DNA of 64,000 nt from Spongilla lacustris. Taxonomy: Eukaryota > Porifera > Demospongiae > Spongillida > Spongillidae. Shown here piece after piece: positions 1 through 14,300 of this stretch. The position numbers and the translations under genes are program-made. The first letter of the stretch is position 1. Every line of letters begins with the position of its first letter. The notes under the pieces were generated by a model, which saw only the letters and a program-made list of their open reading frames with translations, had not been told where the DNA came from and did not search any database. The stretch covers positions 10,398,309 through 10,462,308 of the forward strand of contig OX442417.1 of the NCBI GenBank assembly GCA_949361645.1, in the 5' to 3' direction.

Positions 1-360
1 AATTCTACAACACACCACGCGGCCTTCTTTTAATGAATAAAACGCTGTGTACGCATGTACAAAGGTGGAACACTACATGCAGCAGGTGTACATGTACATG
101 TACTTTTAAAGGGAAAAATGATCCAAAGTGATCCTAATAGGAGCAAAACAACAGAGCAACACACATGAATACCACTGTGCATCTAAATCTCCTGATATGA
201 ATAACAACCATTACACAAGTATGGCAGTGTGGACATTGTTACAACCACACCCTTACAGCGGGGGTACCTCCCCCCCCCCCCCCCAATCACATACCAGCCA
301 GCACAAACACATGTACACAACTATTGCACAGGGAAGAGATTGAAAGAACAAGGATGGAGT

Positions 361-706
361 GTGCATGTGACAGAGAGGGGTGGGCATGTGATGGAGAGAA
401 TGAGTGTGCATGTGATGGAGAGAATGAGTGTGCATGTGATGGAGAGAATGAGTGTGCATGTGATGGAGAGAATGAGTGTGCATGTGATGGAGAGAATGAG
501 TGTGCATGTGATGGAGAGAATGAGTGTGCATGTGATGGAGAGAATGAATGTGCATGTGATGGAGAGAATGAGTGTGCATGTGATGGAGAGAATGAGTGTG
601 CATGTGATGGAGAGAATGAGTGTGCATGTGATGGAGAGAATGAGTGTGCATGTGATGGAGAGAATGAGTGTGCATGTGATGGAGAGAATGAGTGTGCATG
701 TGATGG
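361..706. repeat. 24-bp minisatellite, about 14 units
   Basis: Near-perfect direct repeats of a 24-bp unit containing TGTGCATGTGATGGAGAG. The unit is a multiple of three, so several frames stay open across it; these are shadows, not genes. It lies downstream (gene sense) of the last visible SEC24 exon, presumably in the next intron. Bases 1-360 hold a 15-C run (270-284) and ACATGTACATGT motifs, but no exon I can recognise. Confidence 0.95.
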
Positions 707-771
707 ATGGAGTGGGTCTGGACTTCATGCACATACATGTACATGTACTGAGCATCTGCCATGCACCGCAC

Positions 772-2421
772 CTGCTCAGCTAGGGTATGAAGCCCGTACA
801 GACGCGGATAAATGTAGGCGATTAGGCTGTCCAATGGAAGGCTCTTGAAGTTGTTCAATGCTTGCACTCGACTGTCGTAGGATGTCGCCGAGTTTAACGC
901 AAATGCAGGCTAGAAGATACATACACGTACATTATAATGATGACAGCTAAATAAAAAATTGTCGACGTGGCAACGGCATAATGGAATAAACACATGAATA
1001 CAATAATCTGCACTCACATGCTTGTAAAGGCTGAACACAAACATGGGCAAAAGGTGAAGGGAGTCCGGTAGAACAAACGAGCTCTGCTGGGTCGAAACGT
1101 TGCTGCGATACATGTTGGTGGCATCAGTAACAGCACTCATCAGAGCCTGACAGGGCAAGACCATACAACAATGACAGCAATGCAAACAGTGCCTCTGCAT
1201 ATGTATGGCAGAGCTGGGTGAGGCTGATTGCACACAATTATAGCCAATCAGTACATGTACATAGATGTACAAGTGACGCCAACTAAAACACCATCCCACC
1301 CTAATAGCAAGCAATCCATTGCATGTATCATTTCTTCTTTGCATCCCAGCATACATGTATGCATATATGTACATGTACTGTATATATGCATACAACAGAA
1401 CAGCTACGTGTAAAAGAATGTTTGACCAACACAAAAGCCATAGATCGGAATGTACAAAAATGGATCGTTCAATATTAACTACACCCATTAATACATGTAT
1501 GTGTCACATATCCATTCCACACCTCCCTCCCCTCCCCTTACATCCATTATCCACATGCACCACCTACACACAAGTATATCTTACCTGTCTGGCATCTGCT
1601 AGTGACCCACTGATGCACTTATCAACACCTACGGAGACAGGCAAAACACTCCAATAAGTGACAATTCAGTAACGAAGTGCTAAGCACTAACTCATGTTGG
1701 CCAGAACCAATGCCATGGCTTGTACGTTGAGGCCAGCATAAATATGTACTGGCTGAACACCGACTGGCAATGCAAGTGTATGGACCCTGATGCGACGTTC
1801 ACCTACAGAAGAATTCGAAGAACAGCAGTGGAAATAAAACTGGTATTCAAGGAACACCTAAACAGCAGTCACTGCCACAAATTTGCACACATAAATGTAA
1901 ATGTACATTACCTCACACATACCCAATCCACTCCCAACAAATATCACACATGCATCCCACAGCGACACATGTATCACACACATACCACCTTCCCAGACAC
2001 ATTACAGATATATACATGTACATGACCCATACCACACACAACCTGCCCCCACTACATGTGTGTGTGTGTGCCCCCTCTAACCTTTACTGCTTGTGTACAG
2101 AAGGGCAGCCTGGAAACAGACCACATCCAAGTCCTTCAGGCTCTCATCAATAGCAATGTTGATAGTATACGCATGCTCGGGGTTGACAAGAGGCAGGGAC
2201 AGGAGGTCGGTAGAACGCACGAAAAAGTTCCCGTGAAACGTGTGAAGGCTAAGACCTGGCATGAGCGTAGCAAAAGGAGAAAATGGAACTTGAGACAAAC
2301 CAATTTTTGCGTGCATGTACATTGTATGTGATGTCAAACTCGTCAAAGCCATCACAGAGCAAGTTTACAAACAATAGAGCAATCAAATGACAATATAAAA
2401 AATACTACCTTCGTCAAGTGT

Positions 2422-2476
<55 letters not shown>

Positions 2477-5269
2477 CACACACATGCATGCACACACATG
2501 CACACACACATACACACACAATGGGACACTTTAAAAGCCAGCTACATGTATGCTATGTGACTTCAACCAAATACAACTTTAAAGCTACTCTCAAGCCCTG
2601 GCATCCCTATGCACAAAAAGGTGTTAATACAAGATCGGGGATAGTAGTGGAACCTCCAGCACACTACAGACAGGCATACATCTATAGCAGACAGCCTAAC
2701 AAAATTCCACTGACTTGACATGTGCAGTGTACTACATTAGAACCCACTGAAATGCAGACATTATTCTGAAGAAGCACACACCTTAACAGTACACATCACA
2801 CACATTTGTACATGTACAATGTACATGTACATACACGTATCGGGTAGAAAATTATTTCAGGCACATGTGCATTGCTTGCTCAATTTTTGGCTCCAATACC
2901 AACAAAAAAATGATTCTGGGTTCCTTGCATGCATAATTACATGTATCTTTACCCTTCAATAAAATACATGTACATGTATGCACCCTGTACAACCAAGCAT
3001 CTAGCAGCCCCCACACCCCTCCCCCTACACACACTACATGTACATGTTTGCACCCTGTACAACCAAGCATCTAGCAGCCCCCACACCTCTCCCCCTACAC
3101 ACACTACATGTACATGTATACACCCTGTACAACCAAGCATCTAGCAGCCCCACACCCCTCCACCTACACACACTACATGTACATGTACATGTATACACCC
3201 TGTACAACCAAGCATCTAGCAGCCCCCACACCCCTCCCCCTACACACACTACATGTACATGTACATGCATACACCCTGTACAACCAAGCATCTAGCAGCC
3301 CCCACACCCCTCCCCCTACACACACTACATGTACATGTATACACCCTGTACAACCAAGCATCTAGCAGCCCCCACACCCACCCCTCCCCCTACACACACT
3401 ACATGTAGCACACGTTGCAAGCCTACCTTCGGTACATCGTATCCTCATAACAGCTTCAAAGCCAATATTTCTGCTCAGGTACCTCCTGTAGTGCAAACAA
3501 ACAAAGACACTAAACCAGACATCGGATCAAGTGATAGCGCATACTTCAGATCCTCCTCAAATTTCTCCGTTGATACTTTGTTCTTGCAATGGAAGTCAGA
3601 GTGGTAATATATCTGCCCAGATGAGAACTTGGCAATGCACGCTGGTGAACAAGAAGTGTGCATAAGGAGCTTTTAATATATTATTGTGTTGTAACACAAG
3701 GAGAAAATATATACACGTATACATGTTGAATAGTTTGAAACCTGGTAATTTTGAAGTGTTATTTTCAGTTACACATACAGAATACATGTACATGTACTTG
3801 TGTATGTACAAATGTACATTTAAAATGTATATGTATACAAGTGTAAGTGAAACGCTCTTTAAAAACTCACATATTGTTGCCAGATCCACATACTGCCCGG
3901 CAAGCACAAACAGGTCCACACCAATCTGCTGCGTAGAACACTCCAGTGCCAGCGTCTTGTAGAAGTCAACAGACGGCGACAGGTTGATGGTGTCCTACCA
4001 AAAATACGGAACCTTGTCAAACAAGTCATTCCCACCTAGAGAGCCCATTGATGACTCCTCACCACGCTTGCAGCACCTGTAGCTTCCTTCAGCTTCAGCG
4101 CACCTGGTCCAATGTTAGGCAGGCTGCTCTGGAACACCGTCACCCTACCACCAATGGTGTGCTGAAGAACAAAAGGTCAATGATGCACACTCATATATTT
4201 ATTAATTTATTTTAACCACAGAGACAAATAAAAAATTTATCTCCCGCCACATGTTTCCAACAGTGCAATACTTAGGGAAGCCTACTACATGTAACCCTGC
4301 AAAAAAGGTACATGTACATGTATGGATGGTATTAGCAAAAGTTTGAACATCAACTTCTACTGTACACTTCAATAAATACACAACATACATGTACATGTTC
4401 ATGTACATACATATAGTGTACATGTACAAGGTGTACATAGGGTGTATACAGTACATGTACACTGTACATGTACATGTAGTACACACATGTGCATGCTGCC
4501 ACAGAGATTTGCAATCACCCAAGCCAGCAAAAACATACGACACACAACAGTCTGACATACGAGAAGTTTCTCAGCTGCTTGTAGGGCTGCTCCCAATGCA
4601 CTCTGAACACTGGTGTTATGTGCAAACATCCCAGGAAGATCCTCCAACAATGTCCTCACTAGCTGCACACACCAAATCAAAACGAAAACAAGCGACATTG
4701 AACAAGTACATGTACATGTATACCTCCTAATCCTAACAATACTCCTCACACCAAGTGAGCAACTTACATTGTATGCCTGGCACAAACAGGGCAATATCGC
4801 TGACAATTCCGTTGTTTTGTCAGTAATCTAATAAATTCGGGAATTGCCAGCGATATCACCCCATGTATGCTGGGCCTTATTCACATCATTGCTAACATTC
4901 AAACTCCTCATAATCCACACACATGTACATGTACAGTGTACATGTATTTAATGGCTTAGCTTTGGTACCTAGAAATGGGAGTATCATTTCCCAATGATAG
5001 CACACTGAAGTACAGATGTGGTCTACATGTACATGCAAATCTTATCCATAGTGTACATGTAAGGTGAAAGCAAACTCGAGATTCATGTAAAATACCTCTT
5101 TTGACTCTTTGAGGTTGACAAGCAAGGAGTTCGGTGAGGGCAGGAACACCTCTAACAAAAAATATATATAAAATCAGTATTCATTGTTGTGTTCATATTA
5201 ACAATCTTGGCAACCTTACCTTCAAGATCTGACACCACCAGCATCTGAGGTTGTGTGAGGCTTGACTGG

Positions 5270-5300
<31 letters not shown>

Positions 5301-8300
5301 ACTTACTGAATGAAATTTAAAAAAACCAGTACACAAGATGGCTCAGATATGCATACGATTAAGGCTTACCCTTAAATCCCCGTCATCCTACGCATAGTGT
5401 AGTCTAAATGACTTCATATTTAGAGGGATCACGTGGGGACATGAGATCATTACCAATAAAGGATGTGCATGTCCATGCGTTGTGTATCCGTTTGATCGTT
5501 GAAAATTTTAAGTGGCAGCGGTAAACGTTTATGGAAGGCATTCAGCTAAAACCTCCAGAGCAGTTTCATATTAAGCGACCAGACGGGTGGACAGGTGGTA
5601 ATGCCAATTTGAACAGTACCATGTGGCTTCAGGACTTACTGAGAGCTAAGAAGAGTGACAGGTCTGCACGCTGCTCGATTGCCTCGGCGAAGATGCGGAA
5701 AATGTTCTTTCATCCACAAACATCAAGGCTGAGGAAAGGAAGAAATACAATGCGGCTGTACAGAAATTTGATGCATTCTTCACTGTGTGGAGAAACACCA
5801 TCTTTGAAAGAGCAAGATTTAATCGTCGTAGTCAGCTCGACGGAGAATCAGCGGAGCAGTACATCACAACATTATACACTCTAGCGGAGGACTGTGACTA
5901 CAAAAGATGAAATGATCCGTGACCAGTTGGTAGTGGGAATAGGTTCTATCAGATCATATGCAGATGGACCCAGACCTAACATTAGAAAATGCAAAAAAAG
6001 ATGGTGAGGCAGAAAGAAGTGACAGCAGGAACTGAAGTGTGATGCAGGTGGAACACATGAAAACAACATTGACAGAGTGAAACCACAGTCAAAGGAACGA
6101 CGAAAATTCACACAGGAAGGGTGGAGCGCAAGCAAATGTCACCGTTGTGGGAACAGAGCTCGTCCTTTTGAACACTGCCCTGCTAAGGATGTGAGATGTT
6201 CATTATGTCACAGGATGGGACACATTGCTGCCCATTGTTGTAACAGAGGACTCCAGTCGAAGCAGCGACAAGAATCAGACAGCAGTACAGCTATGGATTC
6301 AGCCTACTTAGCAGTCGTTGGGCAGAAATCCTCCTGGATAGTTGACATCCAACTGTGTTGCTGCAACCTTAAATTCAAATTGGACTTAGGACATGTACCA
6401 CTTCAGGAACCCACAAAGATGTTGTTCGGACCATCAGCTGAACGTCTTCAAACCCAAGGAGTTTGAGGGTATACTTGCACATGGAGACACTAAATGCAAA
6501 CAAGAAGTCTTCGTAGTGAAAAGACCTATTGGGTCTTCCAGCGATTGAAGGCCTAAAGTTGGTGACAAGGATGGACAACATAAGTGACTACAACAGCAAA
6601 ATTATGGAACAGTTCCCTAGACTGTTTCGAGGATTGGGGAATGTCAAAGAACCATACCACATACAACTAAAACCCAATTCTCGACCTTATGCCTTATTCA
6701 CTGCCGGGAATGTACCATTTGCGTTATGAGACAAGGTGAAAGTAGAGCTCAGGAAGATGGAGGTAGCAGGTATACGTTCACGTGTAGACAAACCTACTTC
6801 AGGAGTGGTGCACGGGAATGATAGTTGCTCCTAAAAAAAATGGAAGCGTCATGATCTGTGTAGACCTTAGGCCTCTTAATGAGTGTGTCTTTCAGGAAAT
6901 TAACCCGATACCAATGGTGGATGAGACATTGCTTGATGCAAAACAATGGGTTCTGGCAAGTGCCGTTAACTAAGGAGTCTTGCCTGTTAACGACCTTCAT
7001 TACACCAAACGGTCACTTCTGCTTCAACAAACTGCCTTTTGGAATCTGTAGTGCATCTGAGCATTTCCAGAGTCATGAGTAGGATTCTGAATGGACTGGA
7101 GGGAGTGGTTTGTCTGATTGACGATACCTTGGTTTTTGAACACACAAGAGAAGAGCATGACAGGAGGCTCACTGCAGTACTTACCAACTTGGAAACAGCT
7201 GAAGTAACGCTGTACAAGGATAAGTGTTCTTTTGGTCAAGAAAGCTTAAAGTTCCTGGGTCACATCATCAACAAGGAAGGGATACGGCCAGATTCAAAAT
7301 TAAATTCATATGAACAGAGAACAATCCTAAATCTCTTTGTACTGTATCAATTCAGAAAATACTACAATGCTAAAAGATGTACATGTATATGCGGTAAATC
7401 GCAAAGCAACTTAAAGTACCAAAAAGTAATGTTGGGAAGATCAGAGCAAACGTGTTATGACAAAGGGGGTGGTAGGACAGGTCTTTTGCACTAAGCGAAT
7501 AAAATAGTGTATAATGTAGCTCCACAAGCATATCAACAATAGGTACAATGTTTTCTCAGTCGCACGTTGCTCAAATAGCCAAGTGACATGGACAAAAACA
7601 CAGTGTGTTTTCAGTAAAAATGGCAGAACGGATCAGAGTTAGAACACTGCCACAGAATGTGTAAAGTAGTGCACACATCAAGCTTCAAAAAAAGTTATAC
7701 TTGTCGTCACGCTTGTCGTACTTTTTTCTGTGACAATAAAATTCCCCACATTTAAGAACCGCATCCATTTTTTTTGCATCGTGTAACCAAGGGTTTGATT
7801 TTACTAATAGAGTGACAATTGGTAAATTTAGCACGATAGACACATCAAACAACAGTAGAGAAATGGATGCCAAAAACCTGCATCTCTATTTACAGTATAA
7901 TGAATTTTCAAATATTGGTCCTACATGTATGTGTATGACTTCGACCTGGAGATTTAAGGTTAAATCATTTTTTTTTTTTTTTTACCAATGGCGGAACTCC
8001 ACTAGCAAGGCTTCTTTTATGTGCATCAGAAGGATTTTAGCCTCACCTTGGCTCAATCCTAAAATGACTTATACTGTAGACATGAGAGTACCGTTAATGT
8101 AACTACACTTACATGTACACATGTAGGTCTCTTAAATGACTTCTTTTTTGGATGTACATGTACCATTGTATCTCCCTTCAATAAGTGGTGGCACACCTAG
8201 CATCACTGTTAACTAAATTAGTAAACTGATTGAATGTACGATTACGATCCATAACTCTTCAACATACATGTACTGAAGCCTCAAGTGGCTTATATACATG

Positions 8301-11300
8301 TACATGTATATAATAAACTCCGTCATAATAAGGTCAGCACATGCTTCTTTATGGCACCCAGTGGTTACCTTAAGGTTATTATGGCACCCGGGGGTTACCT
8401 TACGGTTATTATGGCACCCAGTGGTTACCTTAAGGTTATTATGGTATCCAGTGGTTACCTTACGGTTATTATGGCACCCGGGGGGTTACCTTAATAACAT
8501 TATGGTATCCAGTGGTTACCTTAAGGTTATTATGGTATCCAGTGGTTACCTTAAGGTTATTATGGCACCCAGTGGTTACCTTAAGGTTATTATGGTATCC
8601 AGTGGTTACCTTAAGGTTATTATGGCATCCAGTGGTTACCTTAAGGTTGATGGTGTCCTAGCTCAAGAAGCTAACTCTGTCAAGAACTGACAAGAAGCTA
8701 ACTCTTTAGCAACCAAAATAGCATTAAAGTGGGAAAAACCACTAAGTGAAGTGACTGGATGGGTAAGGGCAACGTTGGCATTTGCTATACTAAGAGCCAC
8801 AAATCTGTGCATAAGAGGAAGCAGAGTGAAATGGAGAAGTGCAGTGCACATGGATGATGGGGCTGGACTACTCACATCAGCTTATGAATAGAATGTGTAT
8901 GTGTTAATTATGTGTGTGCATGTGCCTGAGTATTGTATTTATTCCTTTGTATTTTATGATTATCCTGTATTTATATTTATTTTTACTTACTTTTTAAAAA
9001 TATGGTATCCAGTGGTTTTATTATGGCACCCAGTGGTTACCTTAAGGTTATTATGGTATCCAGTGGTTACCTTAAGGTTATTATGGTATCCAGTGGTTAC
9101 CTTAAGGTTATTATGGTATCCAGTGGTTACCTTAAGGTTATTATGGTATCCAGTGGTTACCTTAAGGTTACTATGGCCCCCAGTGGTTACCTTAAGGCAC
9201 CCAGTGGTTACCTTAAGGTTATTATGGCACCTGGTGGTTACCTTAAGGTTATAGAAGTGAAGAGCACTATCGTAGGTGAGGAAGCCAACCAATGTCCTGG
9301 CATCACCAGGGAGATTGTTGAGGAGGTCCAGCAGTGTGCGGCAGAACACACCAAGAACACCTGCACAAGACGACACCAGATACTAAGCCCACTTCACAAA
9401 TAAAATAAACTACAACACAATAGACCATTGCACTGAATGTGACAAACCAGCAGGAGAACTCCACACAAGCTACACGTAACACTGAGTTAGAGAACCAGAG
9501 TACATGTACATGTATCTGTGAACAGGCACCAGAACTAATATCAGAGGGAAGGTCTTCAGGGGAAACAATAATGATCGGCCATCGATCAAAAAGCAATCTA
9601 TTTAGTCACATGTCCACTCAGTTACATGTACATTTGCATATGCGCGCGATGACCGGTCATAAAGGCACCATATAAAATTCACCTTAAGCGATACATACGA
9701 ATGTTCACAAGTAATGCTTATGGTGCACACATATCCTAATGCAGATGAATCGTGAAGAACTGGACATTGTGGCAGTGTGAGAAGCTGCAGTGATCACAAA
9801 AATGATTTACATTTTCAAATGCCAGAAATTCAGGCTACATGTATGTCAAAATAAAAATAGCTATTGGTTAAAACATGTACCTGTACCTGTACATGTACAT
9901 GGCTAGAGGGCTCAAAGGACTCATATATATATACATGCACATGTATCCCAGCGGCTTTAGCAGTACTGTTTAGAGTCATGGGGCCATATGTGGAGCTGGG
10001 AAAGACATCTCAGCCTTCACCAAGGCAGGGCGAGGTGGGGGAAGGCTAGGGTACAAGCAAGTGAAGCTGCAGAGATATTCACACCCAAGAAATATCACCC
10101 GGTATTCAATTTACCATTTAGCATTCAAGTACTTTCATAGCGATGAAGCATTAGTGCACTGAAGTGTAAGTCCTAAACATATCAAATACAGCACACTGAC
10201 TTTGACCGTGCTACAGAGGCTGCATTTTGACCAGCCATTTACATTTTTCTAATGCCACTGATTATCGGCCATTTGGCCAAACTAAATGGTATCGTACTGT
10301 GTACATGTTAGACATTGTGCAGATTTCTAACTTATATATCACTGAACTGATGTGGCAAAGAAATCTAATTATCCACCTGTTAACGAACACAAATACATGT
10401 ACATGTGTACATACCTGACTCAACTGCAGAATATGATACATCAATCAGAAAGTAGAACACACTAGGTTGAGGAGGTCGGATCTGCCAAAAGTATTATGGT
10501 AATACGATAGCTCTATCCCCCCCCCCCCCCCCCCCCCAATAAGGAAGCATACCATATAGTCGGAAGGAGCAATGTACTCCACACAGGAGCGCTTAATCTC
10601 TGTCCTATGGCTTCTATCACCACTCTTACCCGTGCTTGGGTTGTAATCAAAGTCGTCTGGCACTGTAAGAGATCACAACCAATGAAGGATACCCAAATTG
10701 TTGACAAGGTTTTCATGTACATGTATTCAAGTACACGTACATGTACATGTATTCAAGTACACGTACATGTATTCAAGTACACGTACATGTATTCAAGTAC
10801 ACGTACATGTATTCAAGTACACGTACATGTACATGTATTCAAGTACATGTACATGTACATTGTATGAACACTGGTTGCTAACAAGTACTAGCAACATTTA
10901 CATATATAATGCTGGCAATACTACTTATAATAGAGTCACAATTGTTTAAGCACAAATGATAATACCATGGGATTATGTTCACTTTCAAGAAATGTACATG
11001 TGTATCAGATGAAATACAATGCTGACAGAGAGAAAACTACAAACACTTGTATGTAGAAAAATGGTTAATCTTGACACCCTATCTAAGTTAAAAATAATTT
11101 TCAGCAAACCCATATGAACAGAGACCTAACCAAAACATTAATTGTAATGTACAAAATGGTCTTCGATTCGAAACACACTGGTACATATACATGTACTTCC
11201 TTATTCTTCAAGAATTGTGAAATACAGCCAATACTATTACCACACATCAAATGGAAAGACGTGGTTGAAAATAGCGACAACTTTCAGTAGCAACATGTAT

Positions 11301-14300
11301 AAGAAAGATAAGGGCTACTAGTACATGTAAGACAGGATGTTGGAACTGTGAGTACACACACTACTGTATCACATGCTTTGGAATAACTAAGTGTCTCAAT
11401 ATCTAATGAATAGACGCAGTCACGTACAATGTACACATGTACATGTAGACATAAATAATGATGATAGCATTTGCCGTGTAGTGACGGCAATAGTGAATGA
11501 CACAATATGAGGAGGTTGATTTGGCGGCAAGAAAACGTTCATAACGTGTAACAATAACCTTTCAAGACATTATCTGCAATTCCGATTTCCATAGAAATGA
11601 TACCTGTACATGTACATGTACAGTAGTTGGTTTCATCTCCCTGCAGTGGAGTGCACAAGCTTAAAGCAGTTTGGCCAAGCTGACCTAACAGTGCATGAGG
11701 TATTTGGACATCCTGATTCACCCCACTAATAAAATATATAGTCAGTGACCCAAAGTACTGAATATGGTTTCAATCAAATTCTTACCAATGAGAGAGATGA
11801 ATAAAATATTTGCCTGCACAAACACATCCTTATGACCAGCTTAGCAACACATTCTTTTAGTAGTACTGATGTCTTGATTTTAAGGTGTATGAGCCAAGAA
11901 TAAATAGTACTTAAATATTCCCAAGCTGTGTGTAACCTTTTCCTTTTGAAGCTAAAAGTTTAACTTTGCAAATATAGTACATAATACTATCATTAAATCG
12001 ATGCCTACACATACATGTAGATGCCGTTAACCCACACACATGTTGTGAATAGGTGACAAATTTACAGTGCAAACTTAAACAGTACAATGCCACCAAGGAG
12101 CTATGTACACTATGATTGGGACAACGCCCCTCATTTCACCTCTAAGTGCCAAGTAAGTTATCAAAAGTTTGACTGATAATTACATGTACATGTATATGTA
12201 CATGTAGGATGGTCTGATCTAAAATGATACATGTACATGTAGTGCAGTACTGTGATAATGTTAGGCCCAGATGTAATAGTATAGTACAGACCTCCTAGTG
12301 AGAGCAGCGGTTTGCATCATTTGGACGACTGATATATCTACATCTACACTGCACCTCCCCACACACACACACTACAGCCACAGCATCTTGTGATAAAAAC
12401 GTCCATCAAAGGCAGCAAACTTCTTTGAAACCTTCGACATCGAGCGCTGTGTAGGCTTCACTCAGGCCATAATGCGGGCAGTAGGTAGGCTTGTGGTGGA
12501 CATCGGCTCTACCTTGTTACAACAACATACACACACACATTATTTTGAAAACCCGGCTGCACAGATGTACATGTAGTTCTCTCAGCTCAAGGTGGGCCAT
12601 TCTATGCCAGGCCACCCAGTGGACATGGCATTTTAACACCACTCATTGTCAGGTTTAAATGGAATTTGATACCTACAATAGGGGAAGTAATCACATTAAT
12701 TATCACTGTCAGATCATTTGAAGTGGTAATCTTGAAGCCAGTGCTCTAAACCCTTCATCTTGGAACACTTGTACCTCGCCAACAACAATGTTGAAATGCT
12801 GTAGCAGTGCTACATCACACTATGTCATAATGAAAAACTACACGTAATAGGCAGCTTTCAATAACCTTAAATACAAAATGAAACGGCTGTGTCGAACTAA
12901 AATAATATTGAATACAAACCCCTACAATAACAGATGTATGTAAAAATTATTGTCACCATTTTGCCCCCCCCATCATCTGAGATGATTCAAAAAAGTACTT
13001 ATTTCCTACCTTAAATCTTGGTGCTTAATACAAGGATTCTAACCATGAAGTTAATATAAACAGAAAATGAACAATGCCAGTACCTAGACTTATAGAAACT
13101 TTTATCCCATAAACTATGAGCTGTTTCAACTTTTTTTTCTTCTGTGATTGCAATGAAATAGTCTATCCTCCCCCTGCAATGGTCAGGCTACATGTAGGGG
13201 AGTCAATAGTTCATGGTATGCCATTTTCCTGAGTCCAGCATGTGTCATCTCATTTGCTCATACCACCATTGGAGTGATTAGCCAAAATCTTCTGAGAGAT
13301 CGTTCATTATGCTACACCACACCCTTCTATCAATACACGTAGTTACCCTTGACCACATCAGAGATGTCAACCCCACTATGTTTTGGCTGCTCAAATGTAA
13401 ACATACTTGCACTGCAAGAATACAAATGCAATTGCTCATGATGTGAGCATAAATGTATGTTGAGTATTATCTGGACATTTATGATGCACATGTGTAACAG
13501 GGACAGAAACTTTGCATCAAGTCCGGCATACATGTACACAGGGTGAATTGTCGTATGCATCTCAAATGAATTGGTAAAATTTCCGTACTTCTTTTGTTTA
13601 CTGATCGTTTACGGAACTTTTACCCATATTCATTTGAGTTGCATGCAACAAGTACGCCGACCTTGACGTTTGAACTTCAGTATAATTGAAGCATTTTCCT
13701 ACACCTGCAAAACTACACAAACAATTATAGAACATTTGGCCAGAAGGGGCAAATGAAGCATGCATATCATGGCATCCATGCCTTATTTGTTTACACCATC
13801 ATTGCATTGTATGCATTGAAATAATTAATGTACATGAACATGAGTTTTCTATACGTTTTGCACACATACACATGTATGTAACTACACTGCAGTACACCCT
13901 TATCAGATCTAATGGTAAAGATCATAATAGCTCTACATCTAATTGAATCGCCAGTTATCCACCACAACAATGATATCACTTACATGCATTGGCTCGAAAG
14001 CACAGGTTACATTTCCAGTGCCTGGAATCAACAAAGAACACAAAGGGATTGATGTACGCCCGACACACCCGACAACGCGCAATAGCAGCGGGATGAATAA
14101 CAGGGCACATCTGCAAATGAACCAAACAAAACAATTAAACATTTTACATACAGTTGTACTCTCAAACAAAAGTTCACCTGCTTATTCATATCCTTGTAGG
14201 GGTGAATGTGTATAGCAAACGGTAGCTTTATCTTGTTCAACAAACTATTGGTGGCAGGTACAGTGTTCATTGTGGAGCAGAAGACAGAAGGATGAGCATT

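Noticed and set aside
229..867. Long overlapping ORFs on both strands with repeated octapeptides
   Set aside because: They are frames through a 24-bp minisatellite; the real coding sequence nearby is the SEC24 exon on the minus strand at 772-909.
8663..8875. Minus-strand ORF between the two minisatellite arrays as a SEC24 exon
   Set aside because: SEC24 is already continuous in phase from 9,242 to 5,265 without it, and its sequence does not match SEC24.
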